This document shows positions 50,517 to 59,995 of a DNA stretch of 64,000 nucleotides, one piece after another. A program made the translations under genes and the position numbers. The notes under the pieces were generated by a model. That model made no database searches. It was not told the DNA's origin and was given only the letters and a program-made list of their open reading frames with translations. Location of the stretch: positions 1,116,001 through 1,180,000 of the forward strand of contig NZ_CP018760.1 of the NCBI RefSeq assembly GCF_001913155.1, read 5' to 3'. Position 1 is the stretch's first letter. Each line of letters begins with the position of its first letter. This DNA is from Maribacter hydrothermalis (GTDB lineage: Bacteria > Bacteroidota > Bacteroidia > Flavobacteriales > Flavobacteriaceae).

Positions 50517-53500
50517 ATGGGGTACATTTTAAAAAAAGCGAGACTCATTTTTTGGGGTGGCCTTCTATTATTGTTTGCAATTCCAGTTTACGCTCAAAAA
50601 GATACCCTTAAGGGAGTTGCACTTATTGATAAATATTTGCTCGAAGATAAATTAAAACAAGCTGACTCTATTCTAAATGAACAGCTCTATTCCTATACTA
50701 GTCAAAACTTAATAGATTCTTTATATGCTTACCCATACTACGTAGGCAAAATAGCCCAACTTAAAACCAATACAAATGAAGGCACACAAAAGGCCACAAA
50801 TTTTGTAAATAGAATTGTAGCGAGTTCTACCAACAATACTACCCTTTATAAATCGTACAAAAACGTATCAGATTTTTATGATGCTCTTGGGCTTAACAGT
50901 GAAGCATACAATGCCTCTAAAACAGCATTAAAATATGCGCTTGAAGTAAAAAACATAAAGCCAGAAGAAATTGCCTTAATGCGATCCAACATGGGTTATA
51001 GCGCTTATAGTTTAAACAATTTCTCCGAATCAAAACAATTATATGTACAGGCTACAAAAGAATATGAATCTTCTAAAACTACTAAACCAGAAGCCCTAGC
51101 AGACGCATACAACTCAACTGCAACACTTATGTGGCACTTTAATAAACTAGACAGTGCACAAATCTATTACGAAAAAGCGATTAAAACTATAGATAAAGGA
51201 AACTCTGATAAATACTATAAGCTTTATTTAATTTCAGTAACCAAAACAAATATTGCCTTATTAGAAGAATCTAAAGGAAATGTATCCACATCTATTTCTA
51301 TTCAAAAAGAAATAATTAATTCCCTAGATAATGTTATTATAAATACCAATGATCAAACAACAAAAGAGCGATCAAAACGCATACAATCAATTGCACTTAG
51401 CAATTTAGGTGCAACTTATTCCGATTTAGGAAACTTAGTCCAAGCATATGAAATTGAAAAACTAGCGTATAAAAAAAAGAAAGAAGCTTATGAGCCTACG
51501 GACATTCGCATTGCTAATACCATATTAAATATAGCTATTGCAGAATTGAATTTAAAAGAGTACGACAAAAGTATTAATACTTGCAATAAAATTATTGAGG
51601 AAATAGATAAATCATCTGGTGATTATTTGGTCTTAAAAGCGAATGTTTTAAATGTTAAAGCTCAAAATTATCTTAAAAAAGGTAATATTAATACCGCACG
51701 GGATACGTTTTTAGCATGCGAAAAACTCTTTGCCAATGAAAAACCTACGGAATATACGCAGGAGCATTTAGACTTTCTAATTACTTATTCTCAGTTTTTA
51801 GCGAACGAAAATAGCACTGAAGAAGCTATTTTAAACGCTAAAAAAGGGTATAATTATGTGCACAAATACGGAGGAAGTTCCAATTTATCTATTTTAAAAC
51901 AAATTATAAATGTAGGTCAGGTGTACTATACACTTGGTAATTATAACGAAGCAGAAAAATGGGCTACAGACGGTATTTCGTATATAAATAATCATATTAC
52001 CAATGTCAACACAACTTTAGATTCACTTCAACTAGAATTTAAAAAACCCCCTGTTACGCTATTAAAATTAAAGGCTGCTTACAAAAATGAAAGTGTTCTA
52101 AGCTCGCTAAAATTAGAACAAATAGCTGCAAAACTTAATCAACTAACTCAACTATTAGAAAAACAAAAATCTACTGTTTTTAACAATAACGATGTAAATG
52201 CCATTATTTTAGAATATAATCAGGTAATCGATTTTTCAAAAAAAATACAACTTCAGTTATATGAACTTACATCGGATGAAAAACATTTAAGAACTATGTT
52301 ATCCTTACAAGAATCTGGTATGTACTATAAAATTCGCTCGAGATTAAATTTAAGGCATAACTTCGATTTTAATAATGTCCCAAAAGAAGTTACCGCTAAG
52401 GAAAAGACATTAAAAAATAAATTAGAAAACTCACTCACAGATACCGATAATCTTAATATTTTTTTTGAAACTAGTGAAACATGGGCAACTTTTTTAGACT
52501 CTCTTAAAACAACTTTTCCTAGGTATTACAAAATGCGTTACGCAACCATCGGTCAGTCTCTGAACAATATCAAAAATAGCATTCCTAGCAATACTACCGT
52601 GGTTAGATATTTGTTTATTGAAGACCAATTATACGCGTATTTAGTAACAAAGCATAAAGAGAAATTAGTTCCTTTAGATTATTCAGATGTTGAAAATTAT
52701 ATAGTATCTCTAGGAGAAAATCAATCGGACATAAAAAAAACAGGTGCTATTATAAATATGCTTTATAAAAAATTATGGCAACCCTTTACTAAAGATATAC
52801 ATACCAAAAATGTTATTATTGTCCCCGATGGAAGTTTATATAATTTAAGTTTTGACATCCTTACCAGTGCGAAAATAGAATCGTACAAAAATCTTGCTAC
52901 TACTAGTCTTTTATCACAATATAACATTAGTTACAACTATAGTTTATACTTGTTAGATACAACCACAAATTCTAAAATTTATGAGAATAGTTATGTTGGT
53001 TTTGCTCCTGAATTTAATGATGAAATGAAGGATAATTACAAAATAGCTATTACAGATACCACAAAAATAGATCAAACCTACCTAAAGCTTTTACAACAAC
53101 CTTTTAATGTGGGATTAACAAAGTCTTTTGGAGCTATTTTTGATGGAAATTATTTTATAAACGAAAATTCTACGGAGCAAATTTTTAAAAATAATGCTAA
53201 TGAGCACAAAATAATTCATATTGGAACCCATGCCGAATCTAACAATATTAGCCCAGAACTTTCTCGATTAATTTTTGCCAAGGATATTTCAACTAATTCA
53301 ATTGAGGATGGTTCTTTATATACTTATGAAATTTATAATACAAGTTTAAATTCCAATCTAGCGATCTTAACAGCCTGCGAAACTGGTAAACCCACATACC
53401 AAGCGGGTGAAGGAATGATTTCTTTGGCACATGCTTTTAATTACGCCGGCAGCGAAAGTATTTTAACAAGTCTCTGGAAAATTGACGAGCGCTCTAGTGC

Positions 53501-53759
53501 AGAAATTATTGAATCTTTTTACGAGAATATTAGAATTGGGAAACCTAAAGATGAGGCGCTTCGTTTAGCAAAATTAAACTACATTAAGAATACCGATGGG
53601 CGCACCCTTGCTCCTGAATACTGGGCCGGACTTGTTTTAATGGGTGATTCTGCACCAATTAAAATGCAAAACAATACAACTTGGTGGATTTGGATTTCAG
53701 TAGCTCTATTACTATTGTTAATTGTTGTTATTCTGGTTAAAAGCTTGCGTACTACTTAA
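50517..53759 (+). CDS. TPR-CHAT protease, exported and membrane-anchored
   Basis: A signal peptide (FWGGLLLLFAIPVYAQ, cut near 26) is followed by a long TPR region (about 70-500; YEKAIKTIDKGNSDKYYKLY, ALSNLGATYSDLGNLVQAYE) and a helical linker. The CHAT (caspase-like) domain spans about 690-1040, with the catalytic pair visible as His905 in HIGTHAES and Cys954 in LAILTACETG. One membrane helix at the C-terminus (WWIWISVALLLLLIVVILV) ends the protein. The topology puts the protease in the periplasm, held by its C-terminus in the inner membrane, beside the periplasmic TPRs of the preceding protein. The predicted role is regulated proteolysis; the substrate is not shown. Confidence 0.93.
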   Translation: MGYILKKARLIFWGGLLLLFAIPVYAQKDTLKGVALIDKYLLEDKLKQADSILNEQLYSYTSQNLIDSLYAYPYYVGKIAQLKTNTNEGTQKATNFVNRIVASSTNNTTLYKSYKNVSDFYDALGLNSEAYNASKTALKYALEVKNIKPEEIALMRSNMGYSAYSLNNFSESKQLYVQATKEYESSKTTKPEALADAYNSTATLMWHFNKLDSAQIYYEKAIKTIDKGNSDKYYKLYLISVTKTNIALLEESKGNVSTSISIQKEIINSLDNVIINTNDQTTKERSKRIQSIALSNLGATYSDLGNLVQAYEIEKLAYKKKKEAYEPTDIRIANTILNIAIAELNLKEYDKSINTCNKIIEEIDKSSGDYLVLKANVLNVKAQNYLKKGNINTARDTFLACEKLFANEKPTEYTQEHLDFLITYSQFLANENSTEEAILNAKKGYNYVHKYGGSSNLSILKQIINVGQVYYTLGNYNEAEKWATDGISYINNHITNVNTTLDSLQLEFKKPPVTLLKLKAAYKNESVLSSLKLEQIAAKLNQLTQLLEKQKSTVFNNNDVNAIILEYNQVIDFSKKIQLQLYELTSDEKHLRTMLSLQESGMYYKIRSRLNLRHNFDFNNVPKEVTAKEKTLKNKLENSLTDTDNLNIFFETSETWATFLDSLKTTFPRYYKMRYATIGQSLNNIKNSIPSNTTVVRYLFIEDQLYAYLVTKHKEKLVPLDYSDVENYIVSLGENQSDIKKTGAIINMLYKKLWQPFTKDIHTKNVIIVPDGSLYNLSFDILTSAKIESYKNLATTSLLSQYNISYNYSLYLLDTTTNSKIYENSYVGFAPEFNDEMKDNYKIAITDTTKIDQTYLKLLQQPFNVGLTKSFGAIFDGNYFINENSTEQIFKNNANEHKIIHIGTHAESNNISPELSRLIFAKDISTNSIEDGSLYTYEIYNTSLNSNLAILTACETGKPTYQAGEGMISLAHAFNYAGSESILTSLWKIDERSSAEIIESFYENIRIGKPKDEALRLAKLNYIKNTDGRTLAPEYWAGLVLMGDSAPIKMQNNTTWWIWISVALLLLLIVVILVKSLRTT

Positions 53760-54097
53760 TTATTTTAGCACCTTTTTAAATTTAAAAGGCCGGTTAACCC
53801 GACCTTTTATTTGCACTTTAGTAATTTCCCCCGAAAAAAAGTGCATAATTCTTCCCAATTTTATATATCTATTACTACATCGCATTAAACACAAAATGTC
53901 ATCAATTAAATTAATGACATCGAATATTTAGATAAGAGTGAGTTTAATCTAAATAGAAAAATCTTAAGTATAGATTTAAAAATGAGCCCGACTATTTAAA
54001 ATTTGGGCTTAGGATAATACTAATGGAGTATATAAAAAATACCTTTATATTTTAATAAAAATAAGGGTTGCCAAATAAAATTTGAAATTCAGATAAA
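53760..54097. other. intergenic gap with hairpins
   Basis: No gene seen. A terminator-like hairpin at 53784-53808 (AAAAGGCCGG / CCGACCTTTT, one mismatch, then T-rich) ends the CHAT transcript. An inverted repeat ATGTCAT...ATGACAT (53896-53920, 11-nt loop) and an AGCCC...GGGCT pair (about 53985-54009) are also present, the latter possibly ending the convergent symporter gene. The rest is AT-rich without signals I can name. Confidence 0.6.
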
Positions 54098-55456
54098 TCA
54101 AGATTTTTTTAATGACGCAAAATATACCTTTGCCCTCTCATTAACCTTTGGAGCCAATAAAAGTACGGCAATCATATTCGGTATTACCATAAGGGCATAA
54201 GACAAATCAATTAAGTTTTTAACCAACTCTAATGACGCCACTGCAGCAAATACAATCATAATTACAAAATACCAGTTATAGTACTTCCCAATTTTGGCAT
54301 TGGTTAAAAATGACAGCGATTTTACTCCGTAATACGAATATGTAAATAAAGTAGATAATGCAAAAGCTGTTACAATAACCATTAATAGAATATCTCCCCA
54401 ACCAAATAGCGTGGTTTCAAATGCCGATAAAGTCATAACAATACCGCTAGAATCTTCTAAATATGCTCCGCTTAAAATAATTACTATTGCAGTAAATGTA
54501 CATACTAGAATAGTATCAATAAACGGACCTAACATGGCAACAAGACCCTCGCGAATAGGCTCATCATTTTTAGATTGTCCATGGTACATTGGCGCACTAC
54601 CCAAACCTGCTTCATTAGAAAACATAGCTCTACGAACACCTATTATAACCAGACCCCAAAATCCGCCAGTGGCTAAAGACTTAAAATTCCAAGCCTCTGT
54701 AATTATCATTTTTAAGGATGGAAGAATTAGTTCCGAATTGAGTGCCATTACCACTATAACCGCTATGAGATAAACAGCTACCATAAAAGGAACAATGGCA
54801 GATGCCACTTTTGCAATATTCTTTAAACCTCCAAAAATTACCAAAGAAGTTATAATTGCTAAGATAATACCTATGGTCCATTTCCAATTTTCATCACTCA
54901 TTTCAAATAAGGTCGATGATGGCTTTACTACACTCATAAATGTCTCGGTAAACTGATTGGCGGTAAAAACTCCTAAAAACCCGAACAAACCACAAGCAGC
55001 AAAAAATATGGCCAAGGGTCTAGCTTTTTCACCTAAACCTTTGGTGATATAATACATGGGACCACCTTGCAAATTACCATCAGAATCTGTTCCTCGATAC
55101 ATAATTGCCAAACTACATGAGTAAAATTTAATACACATACCAATTAATGCGGTCATCCATATCCAAAAAACTACACCCGGACCACCATCATGTATGGCAA
55201 TTGCCACACCCGATATATTCCCTAAACCTACTGTGGCCGCCACTGCGGCAGATAAAGCTTGAAATGAACTTACATCACCTTTTGAATCTTTATTATCGTA
55301 TTTACCAGCGGTAATAGCAATAGCATGTCCAAAAAAACGATATGGCAAAAATTTAGAATAGAAAACAAGAAAGAGTCCGCCCCCTATTAGCAAAAGAAAC
55401 ATTGGCCACTCCGTAAAAGGTAGTGCACTAGCTATAAAATCATTTATTGTATCCAT
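54098..55456 (-). CDS. alanine/sodium symporter family transporter (AGCS)
   Basis: About 10-11 membrane helices over 452 residues. Family blocks are visible: FQALSAAVAATVGLGNISGVA (opening of the substrate/Na+ site), GPGVVFWIWMTALIGMCIKF, LQGGPMYYITKGLG, RRAMFSNEAGLGSAPMYHG and PFIDTILVCTFTAIVI. It imports alanine or glycine with sodium. It is divergent from the tRNA-fMet gene and ends the conserved part of the window. Confidence 0.95.
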   Translation of the reverse strand: MDTINDFIASALPFTEWPMFLLLIGGGLFLVFYSKFLPYRFFGHAIAITAGKYDNKDSKGDVSSFQALSAAVAATVGLGNISGVAIAIHDGGPGVVFWIWMTALIGMCIKFYSCSLAIMYRGTDSDGNLQGGPMYYITKGLGEKARPLAIFFAACGLFGFLGVFTANQFTETFMSVVKPSSTLFEMSDENWKWTIGIILAIITSLVIFGGLKNIAKVASAIVPFMVAVYLIAVIVVMALNSELILPSLKMIITEAWNFKSLATGGFWGLVIIGVRRAMFSNEAGLGSAPMYHGQSKNDEPIREGLVAMLGPFIDTILVCTFTAIVIILSGAYLEDSSGIVMTLSAFETTLFGWGDILLMVIVTAFALSTLFTYSYYGVKSLSFLTNAKIGKYYNWYFVIMIVFAAVASLELVKNLIDLSYALMVIPNMIAVLLLAPKVNERAKVYFASLKKS

Positions 55457-55558
55457 AATATTGCAAAAATCCGAAGTTATGGATTTAATGTTTTTTAATA
55501 GATAAAGCTTTCGAAAAATATTCTTTAAATAAGTTTGGAGTTTAGCTAAAATGTATTG

Positions 55559-55566
55559 TATATTTG
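55559..55566 (+). promoter_or_regulatory. promoter of tRNA-fMet
   Basis: TATATTTG matches TAnnTTTG, with a TTTG at 55534-55537 about 21 bp upstream as the -33 element. It implies a 5' leader of roughly 75-80 nt before the tRNA, containing a small GCTAC/GTAGC hairpin near 55573-55588. Confidence 0.7.
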
Positions 55567-55650
55567 CAGCCCGCTACAAATAGTAGCGCACCTTTATCTC
55601 GTCAGCTAAATGACCTGAAGTCGAAAGACAAGTGAGATAAAAACCCATAT

Positions 55651-55723
<73 letters not shown>

Positions 55724-55777
55724 CTAAGTTTAAAGTATTTAAAAACAACGGTTTAGTTTTCGCTAAACTGTTTTTTT

Positions 55778-57097
55778 ATGCCTAATTTTAAGGAATTAGT
55801 TACCTTTGAATACGAAAATGAATACGAAAGCGCATACGATTTGTCTGTAAAGAGAAACTTCTCCATCCCAAAAATATATTCTGCGAACGGCGATTTAAAA
55901 CAACGCTGGTATGTCTATTTTTCTTTTCGTGACCCTAAAAGTGGAAAATTGAAGCGGCAGACTCCTTTCTACGGAGGTGCAAATAAATATAAGAACAAGG
56001 AAGATAGAATGTCCGTATTGGTCATATATAGAAAAGTTTTATTGAGACTACTTAATAAAGGTTATAATCCATATTCCGATAATCTAGAGCTACACCAGTG
56101 TTTAACATCTAAAAACACTGTAGCCAATAATTTAAATTTACCAGATAAGCATTTACCGAAATCCAAACCCATATCGGAGAAACCAAAAATGACGGTTCAA
56201 GAGGGATTTAATTTTGGAATCAAGCTTAAAGAAAAATTGGTTAGCTCTAGTACTAAAAGAGATTATGAAAGTAAAATAAAGAATTTTTTAGGTTGGCTTT
56301 CAATTAATCATCCTGAAATTAAGTTCATATCTCAACTAAATAAGAAACTTGTCGTAGAATTCTTAAATGATGTTTTGGACAGAAATAGCGCACGAACAAG
56401 AAATAATTACAAAACCGACCTCAGTAGTATTATATAAGTACTTGTCGATAATGAAATCATAGAACAAAATTTCGTAAAGAAAATACCTAAATTAAAATCT
56501 ACACCAGAACGTAATAAAACATATTCCCAACAAATACAAGAAGATATTTTTGAATATTTAGAAGTTAAAGACTCAATTCTATTACTCTATATAAAATTTA
56601 TCTCTTATAATTTTTTACGCCCAATTGAAGTCTGCCGACTTAAAGTGAAAGATATTGATATAACAAATAGACGCATACAATTTAAAGCAAAGAACAGCCC
56701 ATTAAAAACCAAAATAATACCAGAGTTATTATGGAACGATTTGCCAGACCTCACAAAATTGGATAAAGAAGCTGTTTTATTCACACCTAACAAAGTAGGT
56801 GGAACATGGAATACCTTGGTAGAAAACAGGCGGGACTATTTTAGTAAACGCTTTAGAAAAATTGTTAAGGAACATTTCAAATTAGGAATAGACTATGGTC
56901 TTTATAGCTTTAGACACACTTACATTACAAAAGTTTATAGAGCCCTGATGAAAGACTCTTCCCCTTTTGAGGCTAAAAGTAAACTGATGTTGATCACAGG
57001 CCATTCTTCCATGACCGCCTTAGAAAAATATTTAAGGGATATAGATGCAGAACTACCTGAAGATTACTCAACAATGTTAAAAAATGTACATGAATAA
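55778..57097 (+). pseudogene. tRNA-adjacent tyrosine integrase with in-frame nonsense codon
   Basis: One frame from 55778 to 57097 is interrupted only by a TAA at codon 220 (56435-56437); there is no shift. The N-terminus has an arm-binding-like region (LKQRWYVYFSFRDPKSGKLK), then a SAM-like core-binding domain (SSSTKRDYESKIKNFLGWL). The catalytic part lies after the stop: Arg in FLRPIEVCRL, HxxR-type YSFRHTYITK, GHSS and the Tyr nucleophile in LEKYLRDID. The full length would be 439 residues. It lies 54 bp after tRNA-fMet in the usual island position. The stop separates DNA-binding and catalytic halves, so the enzyme should be dead unless the codon is misread. Confidence 0.88.
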
Positions 57098-57833
57098 TAT
57101 GCCTTTGGAAATATTGTACAAGAACCTGATTTCAAGGCTGTGGGAAGAACTATTATTTTATATCCCTGACAATGAAATAACAAACGAATTTTTAGAAAAC
57201 CATAAAGAAATAGAATTTGAAAAATTTCGTGATAAGATAATAATTATAGATTATTATAAGGGACCAACACTTTACGAATTAGGTAGAAATAATAACCAGA
57301 TAATACTTAAAAGTAACACACTAAAAAAAAGTATACGTCAATTATTAAATGCAAAAGCAAATTCCAATGAACAGGAATTTAATTATATACTAGAATTATA
57401 TTATGAACAGGTTGAGTGCATATATTTTATTACAAATTGGCTAAATGTAAATATAACCCAAGTACTACCACAAGAGGAAAGTATTCTAGGTTTATTTAAA
57501 CTGCAATATAATTTCCACAAGTCACATTTTGAAACTATTCTAAAACAGTTTTATCCCGATATGCAATCTTTGCCGAAGGGTAATTTTAATATTGGAAAAT
57601 CATTAGAGTCATCTTTACCTCAAATCACCAAACTATTTAATACTGAGAACAAACAAAAGATTATACCTGAAGCTTCAAATTTACAAGAAGATAGGCAGGA
57701 AAACTTACCCACTTCTATTAATAAGAAAGAACGGAAGAGGAATATTAAAAAACCCCCTATTATTTCAGATACAGAAGCAGAAACAATTTTATTAAAGCGG
57801 ATTTTTAATATTGATTTAGAAACACATAAATAA
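57084..57833 (+). CDS. unknown island protein
   Basis: 249 residues from the ATG at 57084, which overlaps the integrase end by 14 bp; ATGs at 57090 and 57099 are also possible, the last lying just after the integrase stop. The sequence is helical and AT-coded (SRLWEELLFYIPDNEITNEF, ELYYEQVECIYFITNWLNVN), with a basic C-terminal stretch (KKERKRNIKKPP) that might bind nucleic acid, and ends ETILLKRIFNIDLETHK. No family recognised. The position directly behind the integrase suggests it belongs to the same mobile unit. Confidence 0.7.
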   Translation: MYMNNMPLEILYKNLISRLWEELLFYIPDNEITNEFLENHKEIEFEKFRDKIIIIDYYKGPTLYELGRNNNQIILKSNTLKKSIRQLLNAKANSNEQEFNYILELYYEQVECIYFITNWLNVNITQVLPQEESILGLFKLQYNFHKSHFETILKQFYPDMQSLPKGNFNIGKSLESSLPQITKLFNTENKQKIIPEASNLQEDRQENLPTSINKKERKRNIKKPPIISDTEAETILLKRIFNIDLETHK

Positions 57834-57870
57834 ATTATACGTAAATTAAACGTTTAATTTACGTATAATT
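57833..57870. promoter_or_regulatory. perfect 38-bp palindrome next to a start codon
   Basis: Two 19-nt arms (left arm AATTATACGTAAATTAAAC) with no loop occupy all the space between the previous stop and the ATG at 57871. It holds the inverted pair TTATACG / CGTATAA, also found at 58745-58767. It may be an operator, a hairpin hiding the start, or a terminator. Confidence 0.8.
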
Positions 57871-58293
57871 ATGATTAAAACTGAAATCTGTAAGTATTGT
57901 GGTGATGACTACGTCCCTAAAAGAAGAGGAGCACAAAAGTTTTGTAGCAACTCTTGCCGAAGTTTGAACTGGAAAAACAAACAACTGATTAAAGGATTGA
58001 AGGTGCCAGCTTTAAACTCTATCGATGAGAAACCTGTTTTAGCAGAAAACCCAAGTTTACAAGAAAAAATGTCTTTAGCGGGAATTGGAAATGCTGCCGC
58101 AGGAGCTGCTATTGCAGAAATAGCAAAAAACATTATTACTCCAAATGCAAACAAACCTGCTACTAAAAAAGATATTGATGACTTAAAGGCTTTTTTTAAA
58201 GCTCGTTATTATATAGTCAAAAATATGAATAGGGATATTCACGGGAGATCTGCATATTATGATATTCTTTCAGGAAATATAATTTATAAATAG
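57871..58293 (+). CDS. zinc-ribbon-like unknown protein A
   Basis: 140 residues. The N-terminus has a treble-clef-like zinc site, CKYCGDDYVPKRRGAQKFC followed by SNSC, with C-x2-C and C-x3-C spacing. A middle hydrophobic Ala/Gly-rich stretch (AGIGNAAAGAAIAEIAK) and a C-terminal region (KKDIDDLKAFFKARYYIVKN) follow. No known family name. It starts directly after the 38-bp palindrome. The zinc site resembles that of the divergent gene at 58325-58723. Confidence 0.75.
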   Translation: MIKTEICKYCGDDYVPKRRGAQKFCSNSCRSLNWKNKQLIKGLKVPALNSIDEKPVLAENPSLQEKMSLAGIGNAAAGAAIAEIAKNIITPNANKPATKKDIDDLKAFFKARYYIVKNMNRDIHGRSAYYDILSGNIIYK

Positions 58294-58324
58294 TTATTTT
58301 TTAAACAACCAAAAACCTAACAGT

Positions 58325-58723
58325 TCAGTTTGTAAATTTTGAATTCTTAGCCATATAATCTTGCCATAAGATTAGAACATATTTATCCTTTCCATTTTCT
58401 TTTTTAGTTAAAAAGCCATACTCATAAATAAAAAAATAAACTTGTCCATTTTGATTTTTCCAATAATGTGTAATGAAGTTTGGGTTAAATCCTAATTCTA
58501 ACAATACATTACTTCTAATTGTAACCTTGCCTCCTTTATTATATTCCTTAAGTAACTTACGGTTCAATTTCAGTTGATTATCTACTTTGTTATAAAAGCG
58601 CTCAGGATTATACTTTTCAATTTGGTATTGGTAAGCACTTTTACATTGAGGGTCGCAAAATTTCTTATCCGTCCTACCTCTTAATTCTTTACTACAATGA
58701 CAACATTCCTTATATATTCTCAT
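58325..58723 (-). CDS. zinc-ribbon-like unknown protein B
   Basis: 132 residues on the minus strand. The N-terminus has CCHCSKELRGRTDKKFCDPQ followed by C, the same CxxC...KFCxxxC treble-clef pattern as protein A, then a basic helical region (NKVDNQLKLNRKLLKEYNKG) and a strand-rich tail. I recall such genes near integrases in Flavobacteriaceae, but the function is unknown. The promoter region is shared with the divergent recombinase at 58813 and contains a TTATACG/CGTATAA pair. Confidence 0.75.
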   Translation of the reverse strand: MRIYKECCHCSKELRGRTDKKFCDPQCKSAYQYQIEKYNPERFYNKVDNQLKLNRKLLKEYNKGGKVTIRSNVLLELGFNPNFITHYWKNQNGQVYFFIYEYGFLTKKENGKDKYVLILWQDYMAKNSKFTN

Positions 58724-58744
58724 AAAACTAAATTTAAAAGTATA

Positions 58745-58767
58745 TTATACGTATCCTATTCGTATAA
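58745..58767. promoter_or_regulatory. TTATACG/CGTATAA inverted repeat in the divergent promoter region
   Basis: TTATACG (58745-58751) and CGTATAA (58761-58767) are spaced by 9 nt. The same pair, spaced by 20 nt, lies in the palindrome at 57833-57870; the spacing differs by 11 nt, about one helical turn. A common DNA-binding regulator is suggested. Confidence 0.6.
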
Positions 58768-58812
58768 GGTACGATTAAATCAATTGAATCAATTAGATTG
58801 CTAGAAAAAGCC

Positions 58813-59943
58813 ATGGAAAAAGGCAGAAGCGTTACATTAAAGCATCTTCTAATTAAGGAAAAACGTTACATAGGTTTACAATTCAACACAGATAAAATTA
58901 TTCATGCGCTTGTTAAGCAGTTACCAGATGTTAAATGGAGTAATAGCTTTAACATGGCTTACATTTTGAACACCAAACAAAATCTTAATGAAATATTCAA
59001 AATATTCAATGGTGTTGTTTGGGTTAATTGTAACCAATTTTTTGACAGAAACGTAGCCAAAGAACATAACGAGACAATCGATATTACCTGGTTTAGAAAA
59101 AGGGAGCTTCCAGCAACGTATCGCGTTTGTCCTTTAAGTTATTTAGATAAGTTAGAATTAAGGAAATATGCCAATAACACAGTAAAAACATATGTAAATT
59201 CTTTTGAAACATTCATAAATTACTACAACACTAAAGATTTAATATCTATTAATGAAAGTGATGTTAGAGGTTATATTTTAAAACTAATTCAAGAGGACAA
59301 ATCCAATGCCTATATCAATACCGCTATCAATAGTATAAAATTTTATTATGAATCGGTTCTAGGTATGCCCAATAGGTTTTATGAAATAGAAAGACCTAGA
59401 AAACAAAAGAAATTACCCAAAGTTCTTTCCAAAGATGATGTTCTCAGCATCATTGCCAACACTAATAACTTAAAACACAAATGTATTATTAGTCTTCTAT
59501 ATTCCTCTGGAATAAGAAGAAATGAATTGGTAAATTTAAAAATCAGTGATATAGATAGTAAAAGGATGTTGATACGGATTGAATCTGCAAAAGGTAATAA
59601 AGACCGTTATACTTTGCTATCACATTCTTTATTGAAAGATTTACGAGAATATTATAAACAATATAAACCAGAAAAATACCTTGTTGAAGGTTTATATGGC
59701 AAGCAATATTCAGGTCAAAGTATTGGAAAAGTTGTACTTAATGCAGCTATAAAATCAGGTATTATAATTCCTGTAACTCCACATATGTTAAGACATAGTT
59801 TTGCTACCCATCTATTAGAAGCAGGTGTAGATTTAAGACAAATTCAGGTTTTATTGGGTCATAGTTCTAGCAAGACAACTGAAATTTATACACATGTTGC
59901 CACAACAACTTTCAAAAAAATAAAAAATCCTCTTGACTCTTAG
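58813..59943 (+). CDS. tyrosine recombinase of an integron-like element
   Basis: The ATG at 58813 (MEKGRSVTLKHLLIKEKRYI) is chosen over a TTG at 58798; 376 residues. An N-terminal ~100-residue domain (GLQFNTDKIIHALVKQLPDV, KWSNSFNMAYILN) is extra to Xer proteins. A SAM-like core-binding domain follows (LELRKYANNTVKTYVNSFET), then the catalytic domain with Arg in SSGIRRNELVNLKISDID, Lys in SAKGNKDRYTLL, HxxR in TPHMLRHSFATHLLEAG, LLGHSSSKTTEIYTHV with the Tyr nucleophile, and the tail KIKNPLDS. The helix insertion that defines integron integrase IntI before the HxxR box is absent. It reads toward the cassette-like region, which starts 46 bp later. Confidence 0.92.
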   Translation: MEKGRSVTLKHLLIKEKRYIGLQFNTDKIIHALVKQLPDVKWSNSFNMAYILNTKQNLNEIFKIFNGVVWVNCNQFFDRNVAKEHNETIDITWFRKRELPATYRVCPLSYLDKLELRKYANNTVKTYVNSFETFINYYNTKDLISINESDVRGYILKLIQEDKSNAYINTAINSIKFYYESVLGMPNRFYEIERPRKQKKLPKVLSKDDVLSIIANTNNLKHKCIISLLYSSGIRRNELVNLKISDIDSKRMLIRIESAKGNKDRYTLLSHSLLKDLREYYKQYKPEKYLVEGLYGKQYSGQSIGKVVLNAAIKSGIIIPVTPHMLRHSFATHLLEAGVDLRQIQVLLGHSSSKTTEIYTHVATTTFKKIKNPLDS

Positions 59944-59957
59944 AAATTTATAAAAGA

Positions 59958-59995
59958 TATATATAACATTAATGTTATATATACTATTGTTAGCA
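59958..59995 (+). other. attI-like site: palindrome plus GTTAGCA core
   Basis: A perfect 26-bp palindrome (arms TATATATAACATT) at 59958-59983 is followed by GTTAGCA at 59989-59995, the first core-like heptamer after the recombinase stop. The position, just beside the recombinase and at the head of the cassette-like stretch, is that of an attI. GTTAGCA deviates from the IntI core GTTRRRY at one position. Confidence 0.5.

Noticed and set aside
50517..53759. Type III-E CRISPR (Craspase) effector
   Set aside because: The protein has TPR and CHAT parts, but there is no gRAMP protein, no CRISPR repeats and no Csx30-like gene, and it carries a signal peptide and membrane anchor.
58813..59943. Classical integron integrase IntI
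   Set aside because: The catalytic boxes fit any tyrosine recombinase, but the extra helix that marks IntI, between the KGNKDR block and the HxxR box, is absent, and a ~100-residue N-terminal domain is added.
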